DNA of 5,829 nucleotides, taken from Candidatus Sulfopaludibacter sp. SbA3. Its GTDB lineage: Bacteria > Acidobacteriota > Terriglobia > 20CM-2-55-15. Numbering within the stretch: the first letter of the stretch is position 1; the number at the start of each line of letters is the position of its first letter. Location of the stretch: assembly GCA_945861845.1 (NCBI GenBank), contig CAMAWS010000242.1, positions 1 to 5,829 of the forward strand, read 5' to 3'. This document shows positions 1 to 5,737 of this stretch, piece by piece. The notes beneath the pieces were generated by a model. The model saw nothing but the letters and a program-made list of their open reading frames with translations. It did no database searches and was not told the DNA's origin. The position numbers were made by a program, and so were the translations under genes.

Positions 1-145
1 CCAAGCCGGCAGCGTCGTCGCCGGAACTGTTAATGCGCAAGCCAGACGTCAAGCGGCCGAGGGTCTTCTCGAGACCCGCGTTGGTGCGTTCCAACTGGGA
101 CTGCGCGTTCATGGATGCCAGGTTCGTGTTTACTGAGAAACTCAT
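1..145 (-). CDS. fliC: Flagellin, N-terminal part (cut by window edge)
   Basis: Flagellin is the filament subunit, exported through the flagellar type III apparatus. On the minus strand the ATG at 145-143 opens 48 codons beginning MSFSVNTNLASMNAQ and running to NSSGDDAAGL at the window edge. This is the conserved flagellin D0/D1 start: the NTN..S..AQ opening, then L.RLTSGLRINS..DDAAGL, which forms the filament core helix and carries the TLR5-type region in many species. A strong ribosome binding site, GGAGGA on the minus strand at 158-153, sits 7 bases before the start. The rest of the protein lies outside the window. The gene is divergent from a glycosyltransferase and sugar synthesis cluster, which suggests its product is glycosylated. 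Family identity is seen directly; the copy (fliC or another paralogue) cannot be told. Confidence 0.95.
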   Translation of the reverse strand, partial: MSFSVNTNLASMNAQSQLERTNAGLEKTLGRLTSGLRINSSGDDAAGL

Positions 146-172
146 TGAATTATCCTCCGTGAAATTTTAGTG

Positions 173-189
173 GCTGACATCATGTCAGC
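173..189. repeat. Perfect inverted repeat just upstream of flagellin RBS (8-bp arms)
   Basis: GCTGACAT at 173-180 and ATGTCAGC at 182-189 are perfect inverted arms around one base. The element ends 27 bases before the flagellin start codon and 14 bases before its ribosome binding site. As DNA it has the shape of a dimeric regulator's operator. As RNA it would form a 7-bp stem with a three-base loop, close enough to affect translation or mRNA stability. Which role applies is unknown. Confidence 0.6.
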
Positions 190-201
190 ATCAATTTTGA
201 T
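190..201. repeat. Short inverted repeat in flagellin leader (5-bp arms)
   Basis: ATCAA at 190-194 and TTGAT at 197-201 are inverted around TT. The element is AT-rich and too tight for a good RNA hairpin, so if it matters it is more likely a protein site on DNA. On its own it could be chance; its interest is its position directly between two stronger inverted repeats. Confidence 0.35.
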
Positions 202-202
202 T

Positions 203-218
203 TGCTCCTCTTGGAGCA
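203..218. repeat. Inverted repeat in flagellin leader (6-bp arms)
   Basis: TGCTCC at 203-208 and GGAGCA at 213-218 are perfect inverted arms around a 4-base loop. In flagellin mRNA this would be a small hairpin with loop AAGA. It has no following T-run, so it does not look like an intrinsic terminator. It is the most upstream of three neighbouring inverted repeats. Confidence 0.55.
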
Positions 219-246
219 GCCGGTCCACATTGAACCAACAGCCTGT

Positions 247-274
247 TTATCGTGGAATCGCTCTCCAGGCATTA
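247..274 (-). promoter_or_regulatory. Possible sigma-28 (FliA) promoter for flagellin
   Basis: On the minus strand, CACGATAA (254-247) matches the sigma-28 -10 box GCCGATAA at 6 of 8 bases. TAATGCCT (274-267) matches the -35 box TAAAGTTT at 5 of 8, with a 12-base spacer against the usual 11. Transcription would start near 240 and give a leader of roughly 95 nt that includes three inverted repeats. Sigma-28 control is usual for late flagellar genes such as flagellin, but the match is imperfect and the assignment is an inference. Confidence 0.4.
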
Positions 275-302
275 GCGGTATTTTGGGGAGCCCACCATTC
301 TT

Positions 303-318
303 TGGCCTGTAAGTTGCC
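303..318 (+). promoter_or_regulatory. Probable sigma-54 (RpoN) promoter of the glycosyltransferase operon
   Basis: TGGCCTG, four bases, then TTGCC fits the sigma-54 pattern TGGCACR-N4-TTGCW: the -24 GG (304-305) and -12 GC (316-317) are exactly spaced, and all eight core bases TGGC/TTGC match. Transcription would start near 329, only about 6 nt before the chosen ATG at 335. That would leave almost no leader and agrees with the lack of a ribosome binding site there. Sigma-54 commonly drives flagellar genes. The paired enhancer-binding protein site was not identified. Confidence 0.5.
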
Positions 319-334
319 TTATCCCACTCCGGTT

Positions 335-1765
335 ATGGGTATCTCACTGTGCATGATCGTTAAGAATGAAGAAGATTGGATCGAAGGCGCCATCCAGAGT
401 GTCAGATCTATAGTTGATGAAGTCATAATTGCCGACACCGGCTGTACCGACTCCACCCTCGATCGAATCCGCCAATTTGATCCTAAAATCATCAACTTCC
501 CCTGGACAGACCATTTTGCCGATGCCAGAAATGCGACACTTGCCCAGGCCCGGCAGCCCTGGATCCTTGTTTTGGATGCCGACGAGAGGCTGGCGTCCCA
601 AGACCTTATAAAGGTGGTTGAAGCGACCCAAACGGATAAAGCCGGCTACCACCTGACCCAACGGAACTACGTCTTCGGAAATCAGGTCTTCGGCTGGACC
701 CCAAACAAGGGCGAATACGAAGAAGGCCGTTCCTACCCCGGTTGGGTGGACAATCCTCTTATCCGCCTATTTCGTAATTCTCCCCGTATTCAGTTTCATG
801 GCGCCGTGCACGAGATCGTCGATCCGGGCCGCCTTGATAGAAAACTGAAGTTCGGATCGATCCCTGCAGTCATTCATCATTACGGAAAAGTTCGAGGCGA
901 AGAGAAAGTTGTCGAGAAGCAGCATTTCTATCTTTCACTCGGCCTCAAAAAAATTGGAGAAGATCCGTCGAACGCGAAGGCGCATTTCGACCTCGGCATT
1001 CAGTACCAGGAACTGGGTCGTCACGCCGAAGCCTCCGGATGCTTCGAACGGGCTTTCTCAATGACGAAACTCCCGCTCGCCCTTCTCTACCAGGCGATCT
1101 CCGAAAAGCACCTGCGCAATTACCCGATTGCCGCCGGATTGTTGCGGCGTGCGCGAAGCCTTGGACTCGATACGTTCGATGTTCATCTCGAGCTTGGTAA
1201 CGTGCACCTCGCCGAAGGACAGCTTGAGCAGGCGCGCGATGAATACCAGGAGTGCCTCAAACTGAGCCCGAAAAATCCTGTCGCGGCATTTAATTGCGGA
1301 TTGGTCCATCGGAAGACCGGCGATGTTTCCGGCGCGGAGACCTGGTACAGGAAGGCCCTCGAACTCGATCCCGCATTTCGCCATGCCGCCGTGGAACTGG
1401 CAACGCTTTACGACCAGACGGGCAGGTTCGAAGACGCGGTCCGTGTCCTCAAGCCGCTCGTGGCGCGCGAGCCCGAATGCCGCGAGGCGCGCCTGAGCCT
1501 TGCGAAAGCGTACATACAGATGAATAGCACCGATGGAGCGATTGAAGTACTCCGCGCACATGTCGAAAAGGACGCGGTGGGTCTTTCGCTGCTTGGCGCG
1601 GCCCTTCTCCAGAAGAATCAACTCGAGGAATCGTGCAGATGCCTTGAGACTGCGCTCAGGCATGACCGCACCCTGATCGATGCGCGCATTAACCTTTCGC
1701 GGGCTTATGCCCTGCGGGGCGATCACGCCCGGGCAGAACGTTACAGGCTGTCGGTGGGAGCATGA
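335..1765 (+). CDS. GT2-family glycosyltransferase with C-terminal TPR array
   Basis: A cytoplasmic sugar transferase of 476 residues. Residues 1-205 form a GT-A (GT2) domain: the opening GISLCMIVKNEE, the nucleotide-binding ADTGCTDST at 33-41, and the metal-binding DADE at 81-84, followed by a family-typical RLFRN...FHGAVHE segment. From about residue 216 to the end come roughly seven tetratricopeptide repeats, with clear units such as ELGNVHLAEGQLEQARDEY. The GT2-plus-TPR layout resembles SunS-type protein glycosyltransferases. With flagellin next door, a role in flagellin glycosylation is inferred, the TPRs perhaps binding the acceptor protein. The ATG at 335 was chosen because the family normally begins there; the frame is open back to a GTG at 170, but those 55 codons look non-coding and include a leader inverted repeat. 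No Shine-Dalgarno is seen. The stop overlaps the next start by 4 bp (ATGA). Confidence 0.85.
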   Translation: MGISLCMIVKNEEDWIEGAIQSVRSIVDEVIIADTGCTDSTLDRIRQFDPKIINFPWTDHFADARNATLAQARQPWILVLDADERLASQDLIKVVEATQTDKAGYHLTQRNYVFGNQVFGWTPNKGEYEEGRSYPGWVDNPLIRLFRNSPRIQFHGAVHEIVDPGRLDRKLKFGSIPAVIHHYGKVRGEEKVVEKQHFYLSLGLKKIGEDPSNAKAHFDLGIQYQELGRHAEASGCFERAFSMTKLPLALLYQAISEKHLRNYPIAAGLLRRARSLGLDTFDVHLELGNVHLAEGQLEQARDEYQECLKLSPKNPVAAFNCGLVHRKTGDVSGAETWYRKALELDPAFRHAAVELATLYDQTGRFEDAVRVLKPLVAREPECREARLSLAKAYIQMNSTDGAIEVLRAHVEKDAVGLSLLGAALLQKNQLEESCRCLETALRHDRTLIDARINLSRAYALRGDHARAERYRLSVGA

Positions 1766-3012
1766 AGATCGCAATTTACAACCACGGTATTCCTTTCAAC
1801 GGAGAAACACCCCTGCACCAACCCCTGGGTGGCAGCGAAAGCGGCATCATCTATATGGCTCGCGAGCTGGCGCGCTGCGGGCATGCCGTCCAGGTTTACG
1901 CGAACTGCGCAGAGTCCGCGGCGCCCGGCGTATACGACAACGTTCACTACATCCATTACCACGAATTCTTCACGCAATTCCCATCCTCGCCCTGGGATGT
2001 CGTGATTTCGTTCCGGTCTTTCGAGCCATTTCTTTTAGGACGAGTTGCGCCACGAACCATCTACTGGACCGGCGATGCCTTCAACCAGCCGTCCCTCGCC
2101 AATTTCCAGCACAAGTCGCTGCAGGACAACATCGACCTGATTTTTTGCGTGAGCAATTGGCACCGTGAGACGTTTATCGATCGATTCCAGTTGCCAGCGG
2201 AAAAGGTGGTCGCCACCCGCAACGGATTTGCGAAACACCTGGTGAAAAGCGGCGGCAACCGCGATTGGCGCCGGGGCGCCTATACCAGTACTCCCTTTCG
2301 AGGCCTTGGGATCCTCCTGGCCATGTTTCCCGAATTGCGTGAAAATTTTCCCGACTTCAAGCTGGAAGTCTTCAGCAGCATGAAGGTCTACGGTTGGGAC
2401 GCAGCCACCGATCGCAAAGAATTTGGGAACCTGTACGAGGCGGCCGGGCAGCCAGGCGTCCAGTGGCACGGCAGCGTGGCCCAGCCGGTGCTGATGGAGC
2501 ATCTTGCCGAGTGCGGCTTCTTTCTATATCCCAACACATTCGACGAGACCTCTTGTATTGCCGCCATCGAAGCGCAGGCGTCGGGATGTGTGCCTGTCAC
2601 CAGCGCCCGTGCAGCGTTGAAAGAAACCGTCGAGCACGAAAGAACAGGAATATGCATTAAGCATGAGCCGGAATCGCCGGAATACCGGCGTGAGTTCGTG
2701 GAGGCAGTTCGTACGTTGGTCCGTAACCCGGAGCGCATGCAGGCTCTTTCGCACGCCGCCCGCGAACGGGCGTTCCGTCTTTACACATGGGAAGCAATAG
2801 CCCGCGAGTGGACCGCCATTTTTGCGGATATGCCTGCCCGTCCGGTCGTCGCCCGGTGGTCCGGTCCCCTGGGACTTTTGCAAAAGACGCATGCCTATAT
2901 CGAGAAAGGTAACGTAAGTGCTGCTAAGCGGGTCCTGAGGGCTCTGGATGAGACCCCGTTTTTGCAGAATGAAGTTGAAACGATTAAAGGGAGATTGAAC
3001 ACATGGATGTGA
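1762..3012 (+). CDS. GT4-type (GT-B fold) glycosyltransferase
   Basis: A retaining, nucleotide-sugar-dependent glycosyltransferase of 416 residues. The N-terminal Rossmann half carries the loop LGGSESG at 22-28. The linker into the second half has the YTSTPFRGL stretch at 174-182, a GT4 hallmark. The donor-binding half carries the E-x7-E motif (E262 and E270, in DETSCIAAIEAQASGCVPV). Residues from about 370 to 416 extend past the usual domain as an amphipathic helix pair that looks like one TPR unit. Acceptor and sugar cannot be read from sequence. The gene starts inside the stop of the preceding GT2 gene (ATGA overlap, GGTGGGAG directly upstream), so translation is probably coupled. A shared glycan pathway with the neighbouring nonulosonic acid genes is inferred from this packing. 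Confidence 0.85.
   Translation: MKIAIYNHGIPFNGETPLHQPLGGSESGIIYMARELARCGHAVQVYANCAESAAPGVYDNVHYIHYHEFFTQFPSSPWDVVISFRSFEPFLLGRVAPRTIYWTGDAFNQPSLANFQHKSLQDNIDLIFCVSNWHRETFIDRFQLPAEKVVATRNGFAKHLVKSGGNRDWRRGAYTSTPFRGLGILLAMFPELRENFPDFKLEVFSSMKVYGWDAATDRKEFGNLYEAAGQPGVQWHGSVAQPVLMEHLAECGFFLYPNTFDETSCIAAIEAQASGCVPVTSARAALKETVEHERTGICIKHEPESPEYRREFVEAVRTLVRNPERMQALSHAARERAFRLYTWEAIAREWTAIFADMPARPVVARWSGPLGLLQKTHAYIEKGNVSAAKRVLRALDETPFLQNEVETIKGRLNTWM
2987..2993 (+). promoter_or_regulatory. Ribosome binding site of the 196-residue protein
   Basis: AAGGGAG lies 9 bases before the ATG at 3003, inside the end of the upstream glycosyltransferase gene. It supports that start and a 10-bp gene overlap. 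Confidence 0.7.
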
Positions 3013-3593
3013 CCGTCAACGAGAAACCATTAAACGTACCGCAGGAACTGGCTACATGGGGCGAAGTCCTTGACTGGGTTGAAACTGACCATTTGAAACC
3101 AGGTCAATGCATCACGCGAGTCTTCCTGGGATCCGAAGAAGCGATCCACTACCGAAATCAGACTGTGTGCGCCACGGAGCTGAAAGCTGTCGGCGAAATC
3201 CACATCGAGAGTGGGGATTTTGACACTGTCGTATGCGAATCCCTGGCAGAACTGGACACGGAGCTTCGGCGGGCGCAGGGCTCCGTCGAGGAAATCATCC
3301 GGTTGTTGGAAAACCGGCACCCGGAGGAGGCATATACCCATCTCGCACAGCTTCTTGACGGCATCCGAATCTTTTTCAGTGTTTTTTCGGAGGATCTGGG
3401 ATGGGCCGAGGTGGAAGCAGGCTATCAGAGGGAAGCAGTTTCTACTTCATTGGAAAACGCCCTGACGGAGCTGATCGCGGCACAGGAAAACGGCTTCTGG
3501 GTTTCCATCTGCGACGTGCTCGCGTACGAAATCACTCCAATCCTCGAGGGATGGCAGAAACTTGTTGAGAAGACACGTGTTCGAATCAACTGA
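3003..3593 (+). CDS. Uncharacterised protein in flagellin glycosylation operon
   Basis: I do not recognise this 196-residue acidic protein. It has no signal peptide or membrane segment and is probably cytoplasmic. Residues 1-75 look like a small mixed beta-alpha unit: a VTVNEKPLNVP strand pair, a helix around TWGEVLDWVE, and a final strand VGEIHIESGD. The order loosely resembles beta-grasp proteins such as ThiS, without a terminal Gly-Gly. Residues 76-196 look all-helical, with long amphipathic helices such as LAELDTELRRAQGSVEEIIRLLE and a hydrophobic GIRIFFSVF. A helical bundle of this kind could be a chaperone or adaptor for flagellin or a glycosyltransferase, but that is speculation. The start has a good ribosome binding site. 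It overlaps the genes on both sides (10 bp before, about 32 bp after), so it is surely expressed with them. Confidence 0.8.
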   Translation: MDVTVNEKPLNVPQELATWGEVLDWVETDHLKPGQCITRVFLGSEEAIHYRNQTVCATELKAVGEIHIESGDFDTVVCESLAELDTELRRAQGSVEEIIRLLENRHPEEAYTHLAQLLDGIRIFFSVFSEDLGWAEVEAGYQREAVSTSLENALTELIAAQENGFWVSICDVLAYEITPILEGWQKLVEKTRVRIN

Positions 3594-4536
3594 ATCTCGA
3601 GGCTCGAATAACGAAAAGCGGGTTGGGATCGTCGTTGACGCCGGTCCGGCGATTGGCTACGGCCATGCCGTTCGTTGCCTCAGGCTGGCAAAGGCGCTTG
3701 AGCCGATTGCGGCAGTCTCGTTTTATGCGATGTCGGCGCCGTGCCATCAATTCCTGTCTTCCAATTCGACATTCGATATTCGAAGTGCGAATCTTGATTC
3801 CCTTCCGCCCCTCGTCATAACCGACCTGCGGGAGCCCCACGGCATAAGCGCGCGCATTCATCGCCAGGGGTCACGACACCTGAGCATTCATGACCTGGGC
3901 CTGGCCCAGTGCCAGTCGGATGTCGCCATTGACGGCAGCGTGATGAGGCTGTTCCCTTATCTTAAGGATAGCGGCCGGGAGCTTTTCGTCGGCCCGCAGT
4001 ACATGATCACGCGCATGCCGGTCGAGCGACGTGAACTTCGAGACACCGTGTTGATTACTCTTGGCGGAGGAGTAACCGCCGAATTCATCGACCACATTGT
4101 GGATTCAATTTCGGTCCTGGGTCTGAGTGTTGTTACGACACGCGGGTTCTCTTCAGGCTCGCCGTTGGATGAAACTGAGCTTGAGTCCGCGATCGCTACA
4201 TGCCGGTTTGCGATTTCCAGCGCCGGCACGTCCATTTACGATTTACTCGCGTCGGGTGTACCGACGATCGCAGTGGCTTTCGATACGCTTCAACTCCGGA
4301 CGGCGGATGCCTTCCAGGAGATGGGCGCTGTCCTGTCCGCTGGCCTGTTCCATCGTCTTTCGCCCGGCGCATTGCTGGGCTGCTGCAAAGAAGTACTTTC
4401 AAACCAGCCGCTTATTCATCGGCTGAGCCACGCCGGCCGACTGCTTGTTGACGGCAAGGGATTGTCGAGGGTGGCAGAGATTGCAAGGAGGCAACTATGG
4501 CTGACAAATCAAACGAAAACTTATATGGCCTGCTGA
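3562..4536 (+). CDS. pseG: PseG/SpsG-type UDP-sugar hydrolase
   Basis: By family, PseG removes UDP from UDP-2,4-diacetamido-2,4,6-trideoxy-beta-L-altrose, giving the free sugar that the synthase condenses with phosphoenolpyruvate. The GT-B-like protein shows the family landmarks: VDAGPAIGYGHAVRCLRLA at 25-43 with the expected catalytic His35, LVITDL, a SIHDLGLAQCQSDVAIDGS stretch, FVGPQYMITR, LITLGGG, and the UDP-binding ISSAGTSIYDLLASGVP at 218-234 (usually SGG.T.YE, here with AG and D227). It is followed directly by a sialic-acid-type synthase. The start is uncertain: TTG at 3562 has GAGGGA 10 bases upstream and is used here (324 aa), while GTG at 3577 gives 319 aa, closer to the usual short N-terminus. 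Substrate is inferred; the NeuB-like partner suggests a sugar other than classical pseudaminic acid is possible. Confidence 0.8.
   Translation: MLRRHVFESTESRGSNNEKRVGIVVDAGPAIGYGHAVRCLRLAKALEPIAAVSFYAMSAPCHQFLSSNSTFDIRSANLDSLPPLVITDLREPHGISARIHRQGSRHLSIHDLGLAQCQSDVAIDGSVMRLFPYLKDSGRELFVGPQYMITRMPVERRELRDTVLITLGGGVTAEFIDHIVDSISVLGLSVVTTRGFSSGSPLDETELESAIATCRFAISSAGTSIYDLLASGVPTIAVAFDTLQLRTADAFQEMGAVLSAGLFHRLSPGALLGCCKEVLSNQPLIHRLSHAGRLLVDGKGLSRVAEIARRQLWLTNQTKTYMAC
4485..4491 (+). promoter_or_regulatory. Strong ribosome binding site of the nonulosonic acid synthase
   Basis: AAGGAGG lies 5 bases before the ATG at 4497, inside the 3' end of the hydrolase gene. It fixes the synthase start despite the 40-bp out-of-frame overlap. 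Confidence 0.8.
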
Positions 4537-5003
4537 AGGAGGATCCAAACCGGATCTACGTTATTGCCGAAGCAGGTCTAAACCACGGAGGATCCAAGGA
4601 ACGGGCTCTCGCGCTCGTGCGTGCCGCAAAATGGGCAGGCGCCGATGCCGTGAAATTCCAGACCTTCCGTGCGGATCGCCTGGCATCGACACGCCCGGCG
4701 GCTTTGGCCCACACGAAGGATCAGCCAAACCTGCAGGAGCTCTTCAAGAAGCTCGAACTGCCCTACGACGCTTTCCGAGCGTTGAACAAGGAGGCGCAAC
4801 GCCTGGGAATCGAGTTCCTCTCGACTCCTTTCGACGAAGAGAGCGCCGATTTCCTCGACGGCCTCGGCGTCTGCGCATTCAAGATCGCCTCCGGCGACAT
4901 CACGCACCGGCCCCTTATCGAGCATGTGAGCCGCAAGGGCAAAGGAAACACGCCGAACACGTCAATCATGAACGCTGGCTGGTGTCGTACGCGGATTTCA
5001 TAA
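4497..5003 (+). pseudogene. neuB: NeuB/LegI/SpsE-type nonulosonic acid synthase, 3'-truncated
   Basis: These enzymes condense phosphoenolpyruvate with a six-carbon amino sugar to make a nine-carbon acid. The first half of the TIM barrel is intact: VIAEAGLNHGG at 22-32 (E25), ADAVKFQTF at 49-57 (K53), EFLSTPFD at 106-113 and FKIASGDIT at 128-136 (K129), all matching active-site strands of the family. The wording is nearer NeuB, LegI and SpsE than Campylobacter-type PseI. After HVSRKGK (143-149), where relatives continue with PVILSTGMA, the frame runs 19 unrelated residues to TAA at 5001-5003, because the DNA has become motB in another frame. Normal length is about 340-360 residues, so more than half the barrel and the SAF (antifreeze-like) C-terminal domain are missing. 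The product should be inactive as it stands. Confidence 0.85.
4926..4946. other. Synthase/motB breakpoint
   Basis: Up to the AAA codon at 4941-4943 the plus-0 frame encodes a standard NeuB segment. From AGG at 4943-4945 a different frame encodes RKHAEHVNHERWLVSYADF, a standard MotB start. The switch therefore lies within a few bases of 4943. GTGAGCCGCAAGGGCAAA at 4926-4943 is synthase sequence by frame, yet its translation (SRKGK) is also a plausible basic MotB N-terminus, so the two original sites may have shared microhomology here. The missing material is the synthase C-terminus, the motB start, and anything in between. A true deletion and an assembly mis-join are both possible. Confidence 0.8.
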
Positions 5004-5737
5004 CTCTGCTGTTCGCATTCTTTGTCGTCATGTTTGCGGCGTCCAACGAGGATTCGAAGAAGGCAGGCCAGGTGGCCAAGTCCGTTCAGGGCGCATTCCA
5101 GGAACTTGCCATGTTTTCGCCTTCCGGCAAAGCCGTGCCGCTTTTCGATGGCAGCGTCTCTACCGATTCAAAAGGCGTTATCGATGCCGCGGCGGGCAGC
5201 ATGATCGAACAGGAATTCGTCGGACCTAAACAACGTCCTGGCGGCCCGGAGGGCAACGGCTCTCGTGCGATGAGCGCTGTCAAAGCTGAGCTGGAAGAGA
5301 AGCTCGAAGTCGAACTCGGCGAAGGCAAAGTCCGAGTGACAGAAGACGAGCGTGGCGTGGTCGTCAGCCTCGCCGAGGCGGGGTTCTTCGGTCCCGGTTC
5401 CGCAGTGGTGGAGAGCAAGGCCCTTCCCACAATCGACCGCATCGCCGGTATTGTGAGGGCTCTGCCAGACAACCTCCGCGTTGAAGGTCACACCGACAAC
5501 ATTCCTATTCGAACCGCGCAGTTTCCTTCAAATTGGGAACTCTCGACCGCGCGTGCGACAACCGTGCTGCAGTACTTGATTGCAAATTCAGGCATTCCGC
5601 CTCAACGGCTGTCCGCTGTGGGTTATGGCGAGTACCGTCCCGTATCGGATAACTCCGCCCCTGCAGGCCGTGCTGCGAACCGCCGCGTGGACCTGGTGAT
5701 TCTGGGAGCCGCCGCGCTGAAACTGGAACCTAAGTAG
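4943..5737 (+). CDS. motB: Flagellar stator protein MotB, 5'-truncated
   Basis: MotB pairs with MotA to form the ion-conducting stator and anchors it to peptidoglycan. From the breakpoint the frame encodes 264 residues. RKHAEHVNHERWLVSYADF leads into a single membrane helix (ITLLFAFFVVMFAAS); the proton-binding aspartate is GAT at 4994-4996. A charged periplasmic linker follows, then an OmpA-like peptidoglycan-binding domain with FFGPGS, EGHTDN (5483-5500), NWELSTARA, GYGEYRP and NRRVDLVI near the end. Only a few N-terminal residues appear lost, but there is no start codon in frame: the frame stays open upstream to an ATG at 4631, where it merely shadows the synthase. GTG at 4982 could start just before the membrane helix without a visible ribosome binding site. 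motA, normally adjacent, is absent here. Confidence 0.9.
   Translation, partial: RKHAEHVNHERWLVSYADFITLLFAFFVVMFAASNEDSKKAGQVAKSVQGAFQELAMFSPSGKAVPLFDGSVSTDSKGVIDAAAGSMIEQEFVGPKQRPGGPEGNGSRAMSAVKAELEEKLEVELGEGKVRVTEDERGVVVSLAEAGFFGPGSAVVESKALPTIDRIAGIVRALPDNLRVEGHTDNIPIRTAQFPSNWELSTARATTVLQYLIANSGIPPQRLSAVGYGEYRPVSDNSAPAGRAANRRVDLVILGAAALKLEPK

Noticed and set aside
170..334. In-frame upstream extension of the GT2 gene from a GTG at 170
   Set aside because: The 55 extra residues do not look like protein of this family, the region holds leader inverted repeats and promoter matches, and GT2 enzymes of this type begin at the GISLCMIVKNEE segment.
1058..1774. 238-codon open frame on the minus strand
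   Set aside because: It lies opposite the TPR region of the GT2 gene, where GC-rich third positions keep the antisense frame open, and it has no recognisable domain.
2035..2502. 155-codon open frame on the minus strand
   Set aside because: It is antisense to the GT4 coding sequence, with no recognisable motif and no sign of its own operon.
5086..5491. Overlapping minus-strand open frames opposite motB
   Set aside because: They run through the conserved MotB linker and OmpA-like domain and show only low-complexity Ser/Ala-rich translation.
4631..5737. A single 368-residue open frame ending in MotB
   Set aside because: From 4631 to about 4942 it only shadows the well-conserved synthase frame; its residues there resemble no MotB N-terminus, so it is not a genuine fusion protein.
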